Part shown: positions 34,121-44,700 of the stretch, piece by piece
Position numbering within the stretch: position 1 is the first letter of the stretch
Layout: the number at the start of each line of letters is the position of its first letter
Source: Periconia sp. R9002
Taxonomy: Eukaryota; Ascomycota; Dothideomycetes; Pleosporales; Periconiaceae
Assembly (NCBI GenBank): GCA_023627715.1
Contig: JAMAHW010000033.1
Coordinates: 1-64,000 of the forward strand
Length of the DNA stretch: 64,000 nt
Direction of reading: 5' to 3'
Program-made: the position numbers and the translations under genes
Notes under the pieces: model-generated
The model's database searches: none
Seen by the model: only the letters and a program-made list of their open reading frames with translations
Told to the model about the DNA's origin: nothing

Positions 34121-34581
34121 TGCAATAAGTAGAGTATTTGACGGGCTCGTTGGGTTGGAATATATCGCCATATTGCTCTTATTGTACCTTTGTACAGTAA
34201 CCTGCCAAGCCTTCCCTACCGAGATGGCAATAACCCCGATCGCTTGTGTATGCACGCTGCACGGGAGCAAGCATGCCTGTGCTAATACAGTCATGCAAGG
34301 CAATGAGTATATTTCCACCTGCACATAGTATGCAACAAAATGTACTAGATTACCGAGACATAGTCTGTGCTCATTCCTGCATGCACATGATGTGAGCTGC
34401 TAAGCCTTGAGTTTCCGCCATTCAGCAGGAATCGACTTTGGGGCAACGTCATGATCAATTAGGGTAGTATGACTGAGTGAACAGCAGAGAAATCGTAATA
34501 ACAAATTCATTTTATTAAAGATATGAAGGCAAAACGATTGAATAAGCGATGAATATATGTAAACAGACAATAATAGCAACA
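34121..34581. other. Intergenic region, O-methyltransferase promoter
   Basis: This lies between the P450 stop and the O-methyltransferase start, both on the minus strand. The ORFs here are upstream extensions without family features. Confidence 0.4.
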
Positions 34582-36372
34582 CTAAGGCAAAGTGCAGTTC
34601 CTTCTCCTGAACTGCAGTACTGGCCCCTCACCAATGGCGGCAAAAGTATCACGTAGTTGATACTGGTTTCGCGATCTTCTTCCCCAGCCAAGCTCCGGCT
34701 TTCCCTCCCCTAAATGGGTTCCCGGTGCGATTCTAACATCCATGCGATACAACGTTCTGCCGACAACCATCATCAACTCCATTATAGCTAGATGTTTGGC
34801 GATGCAACTTCCGACACCCTTTAAAAACGGATTGAACGCGTTCCGGAGGTTGGATACATCTTCGTTCGATACTCCATCTTCAGAAGCAATCCATCGTTCT
34901 GGTCGGAAGACATTTGCGTCTCCGTACACATCTTGATCGTGGCCATTTGACCAACCAGATGTTCCTACAATAATACCTTCGGGGTAGTATTCACCATCGA
35001 TGAAGATACCCCCTGGAAGTACTTCTCGCGGAAACTCACAGGCGCCTGGTGGTGCCATGCGAAGGCTCTCATCAATACAGGCTCTGAGATAAGTGCACGA
35101 GGAAAGGAGGACCCCATTAATTATGTCGTCAGCAGAGTTGAATGTCGATCGAATCTCTTTCACAACTTGATTATACGACTTCGGGTTATGGCACAAGTAG
35201 AAGAAGACGGCCTTAATTGCCACGCTAGTAGTGTGACTTCCAGTGATCATCAGCATATTGGATTCCGCGAGAAGATCGTCCCTTGACAGAGCAGGCCTTC
35301 CCGTATCAGGGTCTTTGGCTGCATGCAGGACGTGCAGCATATCGGCTCCATTGGTGGCTTGGGGCTGCCTTTTTCCGTCGAGATTCTGCGCGATGCTCTC
35401 CTCTAGAAATTTATAATAGTTTTCAATTTCTTTAGGCGCCATATGTGCAATGAGTCTATCGAGGCCTCGTGGTTTGAGCCAGACAAACAGATTGATGAAC
35501 GGAAGTTGTCCAGCCTGCATGTGTAAGTAAGCGTATCATAAATTCAAATTCGTTCAATACGTACTGGATACGCAAATGCCATGACTTTGTTGATGAAATG
35601 TGGAACCCCTTTGTAAGGATTTTCCTCGGCGAGGGGATCTTTCGTATTAAAGACCTCCCTAAAAACAGTTCCACGAACATGTCAAACACCAAAAAGTCAA
35701 CGGAGTTGCCGATATCGTGCGGCTCAGACCATTCCTCTTCCGCAGTTGTGTTTCCAAGGACAATAGTATTCCATCCGTCAATGTGTCGTGCAAAGACAGG
35801 AACAGCTTTATTAGTAAGACTGTTCGTAAAAGCTGCTCCCAGCACCCGTCTTTTTCGCGCGTGAAGTTCCACATCTGTGGTATTGAGTGTGTGGTGATCG
35901 CGGTCATTCCTCGGCCATGCTTCGTAGAACTTGGCTTTTTTGACATTTGCTCTCATCCCATATATATCTTCTGAAGCTTTTGGGGACCGGAAAAGGATCA
36001 AGTTTGGGGCCGCCCGAAATTTGTTGCCTGATGGGCGTAAGTGGTAGCCTGTATCATGGGGTCCTACACCTTACCATATATCTCAAAGCACTGCCACGTC
36101 CATATGTGTCTGTCTCCTTTCCAAGCATGATAGAATGATGGGAGACACGAAATTCGAGCTAGAAATTGCCCAGGATATTTTGCCAGAGGATGGAACAGCA
36201 GATTCCATATCACACTCACGACTCCCTGAGTTGTCAGTATACAGTAAACAGTAAACAATAAACAAAGCATAAATAAAAAGGCGTAAATACATATGTAACG
36301 CTTAGTCCAATACAAACAACAATTATGGAAAACATTGTAGTAGCTTTCAACAGCACATGCTTGATATTTCAA
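34582..36372 (-). pseudogene. Cytochrome P450 monooxygenase with two apparent frameshifts
   Basis: This is a membrane-anchored fungal P450. An N-terminal hydrophobic helix (AFLFMLCLLFTVYCILTTQG) and FHPLAKYPGQ lead into the enzyme. Later motifs are the I-helix MLMITGSHTTSVAI, ExxR as IDESLRMAPPGA, FRPERW, and the heme loop FNPFLKGVGSCIAKHLA. Introns at 36029-36074 and 35515-35564 have good signals. The frame jumps twice in T-runs: near 36000-36002 (after RAAPN, one extra T) and near 35649-35651 (after FLGRS, one missing T). Between these points the sequence is conserved in the other frame. The I-helix lacks the usual acidic residue (His instead), and the heme loop has Gly for the usual Arg/His. 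Either a recent pseudogene or homopolymer errors in the assembly; if the shifts are errors this would be a normal tailoring oxidase. Confidence 0.85.
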
Positions 36373-36524
36373 TTTCTCGAATCTGGAATGCTGTTGTATA
36401 ATACCTCAATCATCACTAAATCTAAACGCAATGATTTATCAGCAATGGTATCAAGATCACTTCAATATCATTCCTCTATTTTTTCCACCTGAGACGTATC
36501 GTTGCCTGACGCACGTATGAACTA

Positions 36525-36572
36525 GCGTCGGGTAGTACAAGCGTCGGGTAGTACAAGCGTCGGGTAGTACAA
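36525..36572 (+). repeat. Three perfect tandem copies of a 16-bp unit
   Basis: The unit gcgtcgggtagtacaa is repeated without mismatch at 36525-36540, 36541-36556 and 36557-36572. Confidence 0.95.
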
Positions 36573-36724
36573 AGCCGGGGGACACGGGGAGTGATCAAGG
36601 GGTAGCTACATATTTGCTTTCACACTTGACTTCTTAGAGTGCACAGTTGTCTAAAACCTGCTCTATCACTTTGCATGATCACTTTTATTGCATATCAGTC
36701 ATACATCGAGGTTATCAATGATCC

Positions 36725-36872
36725 CAGAATCGGGGGCCCAGAATCGGGGACTTAGGATCGGGAACCGAGAATCAGGCTCCTAGAATCAGGCTCCTGGAAT
36801 CGGGGACCTAAATTTGGGGATGTAGAATCGAGGGCATATGATTGGGGGACCAGACCTAAGGAGCTACAATTG
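36725..36872 (+). repeat. Degenerate minisatellite, about 14-bp unit, roughly ten copies
   Basis: A unit close to ctagaatcggggac recurs with drift: agaatcggggg, agaatcggggac, ggatcgggaac, gagaatcaggctc, tagaatcaggctc and ggaatcggggac, then weaker copies up to about 36872. It lies upstream of the P450 start. Confidence 0.75.
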
Positions 36873-37344
36873 GGCATGGGAATCCTGGATAAACGACGGC
36901 GGAATAATGTGAATCGCGGGGTGGTATTCTGCAAGGGTATGATGTGCCTCTTTATCCGGTGGATGCAACTTTACCTGTTGCATCGTATTGATCAAATGAA
37001 CGGGGAGGGGGGGGAAGGGCGAGGAAAGAGGGCGGGTTACATTTTTCAAAAATGCTGGGCTGCATTAGCCGAACCAGTCACTGATAATTCGATCATCGTC
37101 ATTTTGTCGGGCAATCTATAGTAACACGTGGTGTATGGACAAGACAATGAGGCCGAGTAAACGATAAGGAAGTAAGGACGAACAAGACGAAGTAGATTAA
37201 ATCGCGGGGAATGCAAAAATCACAATCAAGATCCTATGTTAAGGCTCTAAGAAATGTTCTTACAATGAACATAACAATTTTTCCATTATTTCCAATTACA
37301 ACAAGAAATAACCGCCGTTGTATTCATGGCAAAGACACCTATAC

Positions 37345-37415
37345 TAATCAGATTTAAATATTTCATAGAACCGCATCGCCGTACTAAGGGCTATCCCAAT
37401 CCAAACAGAAAACAA
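37345..37415 (+). repeat. Dispersed repeat, copy 3
   Basis: The sequence aaatatttcatagaaccg followed by cgtactaagggctatccc matches the copies at 9742-9840 and 8766-8855 in the same orientation. It lies at the 3' side of the rhodopsin-like gene. Confidence 0.6.
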
Positions 37416-37591
37416 TTTTTTTGGTTGAACCATTCGGAGGGTGAAATATTCGGAGGGAAAAAACAATATTCAAAAATAGAGAACCAGGAACCAAAAAAGA
37501 CAGAACGTGAACACTGGACCATACCAGAAAGTATTGAACTGCCCTATCTCTTACAATCACTCTGAGCATTCCCCTGGATGGACTCGTCATT

Positions 37592-38845
37592 TCATACACG
37601 GTAACTCTCTGCTTTGCCATTATGCGCTTCACCAACGGTTACAACCTCTTGACCCACGAGATTTGAGAGTGATCCAGAATGTCGACCGCTTTCATCTTGA
37701 CCTTCCATACCAGACAGTTCTATTCCTGACCTGGACCGCTGACTACTAACAAGGAATCGAGAGAAGTCATAGACCGCTCTCGAGGCGCCTACCAGTGTTA
37801 TCCAAACTGGTCGGTAGACGGGAAGACATGCACACACAGTCGCACATACTGCATGGATATCTCCCCATAGTCTTAGAGTGTGATAGTCCGCTACAACTTT
37901 GTTAGTACCGTGAAACCAATCTTAGCGGAATGTGGAGAGGAAGACTAACGTGAGCTTGACTTTGGGTCGTACACGAGCGCAATGCGAATGATGCCAGATA
38001 CTATAACACTGCACAAATTAGCAAATTAGCTGAAGTCACTCGATTGCAACACTGGATTTGGTACAATACTTACAAAGCTCCAAGCAGGAATATACCTAGA
38101 ATGGACAATCGAGTGCCCAAGTTCATCGATAATTGAAGAACTGGACGAACTGGAAGAGCCAATATGGCGGTCGTTATGATAATTTCCAAGATGCTTGTGA
38201 CTAGGAGGTACGTTTGGTAGTTGCCACACTTTTCTGTACTGATCATTTTCCAGAAGTTCGAGGGTGGGTTGCAGATCAATGTGTTCCACAAAACCGACGC
38301 AATTCCCCAGAGTGCAGTTACTGCTATAAGAATCCAAGAGTTCCGGCGGAAGTTGGTCTTAACGTAAAAGATTTGGCCGTAGAATAAGATTAAGCTGATG
38401 CAAATGCACATCATGGCCAAGCACCAAAAGTTTGCGCCAACAAGCACTGCCTATAAGCCATTTAGTACGATCTCTACTCTCTGACTCGATGGACGTACTA
38501 GGAGATAGTTTTGAACACGATCTTTTTGCCCAGCTCTGAGCAGCTGAGGGATTGACAAAGGACCAGCAATGCTAACGATCCCTGAATCACGTCAGATCCT
38601 AACTTACATCTCCATAGGTAAATTGGTAGAGAATACATACCCCACAAAGTCAGAGATGCGTGAACAAGGTTGCAACATAGACCGAGAAACATCCACAAAT
38701 CGTCCCAACCAAGCTTACTCTTACCGCCACCCCATAACTTGCAGGCGAAGCGTAAAACAACTGCAACAAAGCAAAGGACGCATCGAGTGATAAGACTGCG
38801 GTACTCTACACCACCCGCTGGGCTAAGTTCATCCAGACGACCCAT
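37592..38845 (-). CDS. Rhodopsin-domain (SAT4-like) integral membrane protein, 340 aa, five exons
   Basis: A seven-helix-type fungal membrane protein. The start at 38845 gives MGRLDELSPAGGVEYRSL; an in-frame ATG at 38884 is an alternative. It contains LITRCVLCFVAVVLRFACKL, GWDDLWMFLGLCCN (the family's DD-W motif), AMMCICISLILFYGQIF, WILIAVTALWGIASVLW, TYLLVTSILEIIITTAIL and LGIFLLGAFVIVSGIIRI, and ends with WGDIHAVCATVCACLPVYRPV, the family's final helix. Introns are at 38582-38640, 38451-38498, 38009-38073 and 37891-37949, and the total is an exact frame. The soluble tail is hydrophilic. Such genes are common in fungal metabolite clusters, where their role is not settled. It diverges from the FAD monooxygenase across 409 bp. 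Confidence 0.88.
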
Positions 38846-39254
38846 GGTTGAACGAAAATAACTGAGTAAAATCAAGGAATACAAAAGACGCTGATTGTGT
38901 TCAGCGATGCTGGCTGTGCCATAAGAAGAAACGGATGGCTAAATGCTGGGGAGTGGGGTAGCAAAAAGCGGTGTCCCCCGGTGAGCCCCTTTCAAAGTGT
39001 GTTCGCACTACCGATGTATTGGTGACATCTCGGCTGCATGATGCATAATACTTCATGCATGCTGCATGCTTATGGTTCGACTTTGATTACTGTGTAACAC
39101 TCAGTACCAATAACAATTGCATAGGGCGCGGCACACCACTGCATCACTGAAGAATGATTACAAGCCGGTTGACGTTCTCGTTCGTCTGCTATCTATAATG
39201 CGCAAGTAGCCCTCTTGCACATACTGATAACCAACCGAACCTCGGAACGTCAAA
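38846..39254. promoter_or_regulatory. Divergent promoter, rhodopsin-like gene / FAD monooxygenase
   Basis: 409 bp lie between the two start codons. The interval holds a cluster of TGCATG-type palindromic motifs (39036-39071: ctgcatgatgcat, then catgcatgctgcatgc) that could bind a dimeric regulator, and a TATA-like tataatg about 60 bp before the monooxygenase ATG. No regulator gene is visible in the window. Confidence 0.5.
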
Positions 39255-40593
39255 ATGAGCATTTCTTCGAAAAATGTGGTTGTCGTAGGTTACCTCCTTG
39301 CTATCGGAATATCCTTACCTGATCTATGTGTGCGCAGGTTGGCGGTTCGATCGCAGGCCTCATGCATGGTGTCGTATTGAAGTCACTCGGGTTCAATGTT
39401 TCAATTGTTGAAGCTCGCCACTCAGACCAACTCAAAGCACAGGCTGCTGGTTTGAGTCTGGGCCCCAGCGCCCAGACTCTCCTTGAAACCTTTCTTCCCG
39501 AACTCGACATTGAATCTTATTCCACGTCTACTACAACTGCTCAATTTCTAGCTGCTGATGGTACCATTATAAGCGAGAACAAGACAAGCATTCCAGTCGT
39601 CACCTCTACGTGGGGTGCTGTATTTGAGCATCTCAAGCATGGATTTCTGAAGCCAGTATCGGGAGGTGGGGCAACTGAATACTTGACAGGAACCAGAGCC
39701 ACCAGTGTGCAAGATTTAGATGATCTTGTCACTGTCAACATAAGCCGCGTAGGCGATGATGCGCTCAACCAACTCTCTGCTCATCTAGTCATTGTTGCGG
39801 ACGGTGCATATTCGTCCATCCGAAAACAGTTGGCTCCAAGCGTGGAGCCAACATATGCTGGAATCATGGCTTGGAGGGGATGTATTTCTGAATCTGAAAC
39901 CCCACCTGAACTACAAGCTGTATTCGACGGCAAACTACTCATGTTCAGAGCCGATGGTAGCTATCTAATCGCGCAAGTCGAAGTCGCCTACGTTCGATGG
40001 TTAATCTATGCTAATACCTGCTTAGATATCTAACACCCGGGCCAACCAGCAACGCAAAAGGAGATCGCCTGATTGACTGGGTTTGGTATGATAGATGCGA
40101 CATTGAAAGTCATGAGTTCCAGCAAATAATGACAGATGCATCTGGTCGGAAACACCGTGTAACGGTCCCAAGGGGAGCTCTCAGTGATGTCGTATGGTCA
40201 CAGAGAGTTTTACGTGCACGCGCTGTCCTGTCCACTCCGTGGTCGAATTTGGTAACAAAATCCCAGTCCCCTTTCGTGACGGCAATCACAGATGTCGAGT
40301 CTGATCATGCAGTATATTTCGGTGGCAAGCTGCTCTTGGCTGGAGATGCATTTATTCAATTTCGACCCCATCTTGGATCGAGCTGCAATCTTCCAGCTAT
40401 GCAAGCTCTTACGCTAATGAATGTACTGAATAAAGAATTGTCCATGACGCAGTGGGAAGAGCAGGTACTTGCTCATGGAAAAGAGTTTGCGATGAGAAGC
40501 ATTGCTGCTGGACAATTTGGAATGACTGCCACGTACCCAGAAGGCTACGTGCCCCTGTATGCGGTGAAAAAAGCGGACCCGGCTTCAGAATAA
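39255..40593 (+). CDS. FAD-dependent aromatic-type monooxygenase (dihydroxypyridine hydroxylase-like), 410 aa, three exons
   Basis: This is a class A flavoprotein hydroxylase. The start at 39255 gives MSISSKNVVVV, and a 53-bp intron (39285-39337, gtaggt...gcgcag) splits the GxGxxG dinucleotide motif, which then reads VVVVGGSIAGLMHGVVL. VSIVEARHS ends the first Rossmann unit. HLVIVADGAYSSIRKQLAP is the second FAD/NAD(P)H block (DG motif), and GKLLLAGDAFIQFRPHLGSS is the GD motif that binds the FAD ribityl chain. The second intron (39973-40025) starts GCAAGT and ends TTAG, a GC-AG intron. Only this splicing gives SYLIAYLTPGP in frame and an exact total. The WVWYDRCD segment is typical of the 2,6-dihydroxypyridine hydroxylase branch. 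It probably hydroxylates or epoxidises the polyketide. Confidence 0.9.
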
Positions 40594-41794
40594 TTCATCA
40601 TGCTTCCGGTGAGGAAGTAGGGCAAAAAGCACGCCTTTGTTGTGTAAAGTCTCTGACCATTGGTGGATCATGTATTTCTGTTAAGATTATTAGTTTCATT
40701 CATCATCTCCAACCGTTATGGTTGTTGCTTTTGCCACTTGTGATGTCAATGACTACATTCATGAAATATCACAGTCACATCTACGATGCTCAAGGACTGT
40801 AACATTCGGATTCTGATGACGATGTGACGAGTATGCTTGAGCTGCCTACCGCATATGCAGATCATCACCACTTAACCATGCCAATCCGCAATTCTCCCTG
40901 TATCGAACGGAATTTGATAATGATCCGAAGACATCGGAACAAGGCCACACGCAGCCTGCCAGTGACAGCCTACTGGCCATGGATCGCACTGCACCGCTTG
41001 AATGCGATATCATTCCTTCCAGTTTGGAGGCATGTGCTCACGTTGAGCTATACCTAATACTATTTCTAGGCCGTCAATGACTTCTGATGATGTATCGCGA
41101 TGAGCAAGGCCAAGAGTTTGCCTTTTCTGGGCCGATCCGCGCTACGACGGAGACGCTGTTCGTTGTAAGTCGACAGGTTGTACATCCTGCAGCTTTGCGG
41201 CGAAGCTTTGAACCCAAGTTAAGGCCAACAGCTCTCTACGGTGTCCGACGGATAAATTAATTTTCTGCCCGTTAGATTACATGGTACTGCATTGTGCATA
41301 AAAAAGGGAACGCGTAGGTACCAATCATGTTTGGGCCCAACTATCGTACGACTAACGTCCAAATGTTGCCATATCTTGGCACCGTCTGTTATGCACCAGC
41401 TGTTTAGTATTAGTGATAAGTTGAGAATACATGCATGTTCCTTGTAGAGATGCGATGACCGCATGCCAGACGGGGGTCCGAATACTAGGCCAGGGGCCAA
41501 AGAATTCATGGTTTGGTTTGGAACCTTGTGACCGTTCAAGTCAGTTGACTTTCTGCATCACGTAAAACTATCTATGAGAATCCATATCGTTAATGTGAAC
41601 ACTTACTCGAAGTGAATGCGCTTGTTTTCGACGATACACCTGCTGTCAGTACAAACTCAAGAGCCGAGTAAAACGTTCTGACGTAGCTAGAACTTCCAAA
41701 ACCTACACAGCTCATCACGATTACATCAAGACATTTATCCGATTTCCTGAAGAGCGGGTTTACTCCTTGTCAAGTCATCGAAAGTCATTTGAAA
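40594..41794. other. Intergenic region upstream of the PKS
   Basis: About 1.2 kb without a supported gene. Short ORFs on both strands lack family features. It presumably contains the PKS promoter and 5' UTR. Confidence 0.45.
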
Positions 41795-44700
41795 ATGAAA
41801 AATTCGACACAAGACAGCAATCATGAGCCTCCTGATGATCATGTTCGAAATACAGAGCCTATTGCTATCATCGGATTAGATTTCACATTTCCTGGGGGTG
41901 CAAATACTGAGAACCATTTTTGGGACATGCTGATAAATGGTTACGTGGATCCTCCATCCGTACGCAGTGACAGAGTCAGTGCAAACTCTCATGAACTTAG
42001 CATGGAGGACTCGGTCTTTGTAAGTTCCGAGCATATTCAGAGCATGAATTGAGAGTGAAGCATGTCTGATGCTACTTAGAAAGGTGCACATTACATCGAC
42101 AGAAAGATCGATGAATTTGACGCCCCGTTCTTCTCCATAACATCTGCTGAGGCCGCTAGTATGGATCCCCAACAGCGACTGTTGTTAGAAACTACGTATA
42201 AGGCCCTTGAAAACGGTAAGTCTTCAGGAAATTGCATGGTCATTTGGCTAAACCATTGCAGCGGGACTGTCTTTGGGATCAATTCGAGGTTCTGATACGT
42301 CAGTTCACATTGGGTGCTTCACTGGCGACTATAACATCATTCAAAGTAAAGAGCCAGGTACAATGCCTGTCTATCACGCGACCGGAAATGCGAGTTCGAT
42401 GTTAGCCAACCGGATCAGTTGGTTCTTTGATGTCAGAGGACCCAGTGTCATGGTCGATACGGCTTGTTCAAGTAGCCTAGTAGCTTTAGATCAGGCTTGC
42501 CAAGATCTCCTGAATCATAACACTTCAATGGTAATAAAATTATTCCAATCTTAGCTCTTTGCGTCTGGTCTTTCTAATACTGATTAGGGAATCATTGGGG
42601 GTTGTAATATAATCAGCACCCCAGAATCATCAATCACCACGAACAGGATGGGGTTTCTCTCGCCCGATGGTTTGTGTCATAGCTTTGATGAAAGCGGAAA
42701 TGGATACGCCCGCGGTGAAGGATTAGGCGTGGTTATTATCAAGCGACTAACTGATGCTCTTCGCAATGAAGATCCAATCCGAGCAATCATCCGCGCAACA
42801 GGCACAAGCCAGAACGGCCGCACCCATAGTATCACCCAGCCGAATCAAAATGCTCAAACAGAGCTATTCAATAGGACTTATGAGAAGGCTGGACTCGATC
42901 CAAGGGTAACTAGGTTTGTTGAAGCTCATGGGACTGGTACGGCAATTGGAGACCCTATTGAAGGAAATGCCCTTGCAAAAGCTTTGGAACATAGTCATGA
43001 TGAAACAAATCCAGTCTATGTGTAAGTACTCCACGTTTTTACTCTGCATGGCTCTCCAGTAAATCTAACGCAATCCTAGAGGAGCAACGAAGGCAAATAT
43101 AGGTCACTTGGAGGCCTGTAGTGGCCTTGCTGGTATCATCAAAACCATTTTCGTCTTGGAGCGAGGGGTGATCCCGCCCATTGCGAACCTCAAATCCCCC
43201 AACAAAAAGATATCACAAGTCTCTCACCTTATCGTTAGTTTACCCTCCCCTTTACAGAGAAGAATTTCTTATCTAAACTCCATAGTTCCCTACAAAGTCT
43301 GTGCCTTGGCCGGAGGATGGCCTGCGAAGAGCGTCTGTCCAGTCCTTTGGATTTGGTGGCACTAATGCACATGTGATACTTGAAGACGCCCACAACTTCC
43401 TTCTAGAACAGTCGCTGCGGGGAAACTGTTTTCGAGGCTCTTGCTTCTCTTCCAAATCATCGGATCAAAATATGGTAGTATATTTGCCGCAACTGAACGT
43501 TTGGTCAGCTCCAGATTCCGCGGCATTGCGGAAACAAATTAACGCGTATGAGGATTACTTCAAGAAAGAAGCAAGCTCGGAGAAATGGAGCAGGGAGTCT
43601 CTGCAAGATCTAGCATTTACACTTTCAGAACGTCGAACTCGGTTTCCATGGAGAACCTTCGCAATCACCACCCATCATGATGAGTTAAACAAAATTAGTG
43701 TGTTGTCTGTCAAGCCTGTTCTAAGTATGTCTAGAAATAGATTAGTACTTGTTTTCACAGGGCAAGGCGCGCAATGGCAGGAAATGGGTCATGATTTGAT
43801 GGCATACCTATCTTTCGAAAACAGGATCGTACTGTTGGATCAGTATTTGAGCCAATTAGGATGCACGTGGTCACTTATTGGTTAGTCGGTGTAACACATA
43901 GATTGGGCGTTCATTGACAGCTGGAACAGATTTCTTCCAAGGTTCTCAAGCGCATGATATGTCCAATGCTGAATTTAGCCAAACTACATGTACTGCTTTG
44001 CAAATTGGTTTGGTTGACCTTTTAGGTGCCTTTGGTATCCAGCCTACCGCCGTCGTTGGTCATTCATCCGGTGAGATTGCCGCTGCGTAAGTTCCAGCTT
44101 CTTAATAAATTTCAAGGATGCAGCTTATAAATATAGCTACGCTATAGGCGCCATATCAGCCCAATCGGCCATTAAGTTGGCATTCCACCGCGGCACGCTA
44201 GCTAATAGGCTTGCGAAGATAGACGAGAACACCGGTGCAATGTTGGCTGTAGCCCTCTCAGAGAATGAAGCAAAAGTGCGCATGGAGAACCTTAAATCAA
44301 GATTTGGAAACTGCAACATTGCTTTTGGATGCATCAACAGCCCAAAGAGCGTCACTCTCTCTGGGGACAAAACTCAACTGCATGCTCTATATGAGAACCT
44401 GCGAAAAGAGGGTATCCTTGCGTCTACGTTGAGGGTTCCATTGGCATACCATTCGCCGCAGATGAATGCTATAGCGAACGAATATAGCAAAGCAATCCAG
44501 GGTATCGAAAAAGGAGAAGAACGATTCAGCAATATGGTTATGATATCTTCCGTCACAGCCGAACCTGTAGCACCGGACCATCTCCGGCAAGCAGAATACT
44601 GGGTCTCTAACCTAGTGTCTCCAGTGAAATTTAGCGATGCGATGTTGCATCTGATATCAGACTCAAAATTCCAGAAGGATGTGGGTCATACTCGATCTTA

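Larger units (their letters stand above)
36373..37591. other. Repeat-containing intergenic region inside the cluster
   Basis: It holds a 16-bp triplication, a 14-bp-unit minisatellite and a dispersed repeat copy (separate entries). No gene is supported. Confidence 0.45.

Noticed and set aside
43285..43301. Apparent frameshift in the PKS between the KS and AT domains
   Set aside because: An extra C in the ttccc run would explain the frame change, but a 67-bp intron (43219-43285) with a good branch site (tctaaac) and a tag acceptor restores the frame without any lesion. The weak donor (gtctct) leaves some doubt.
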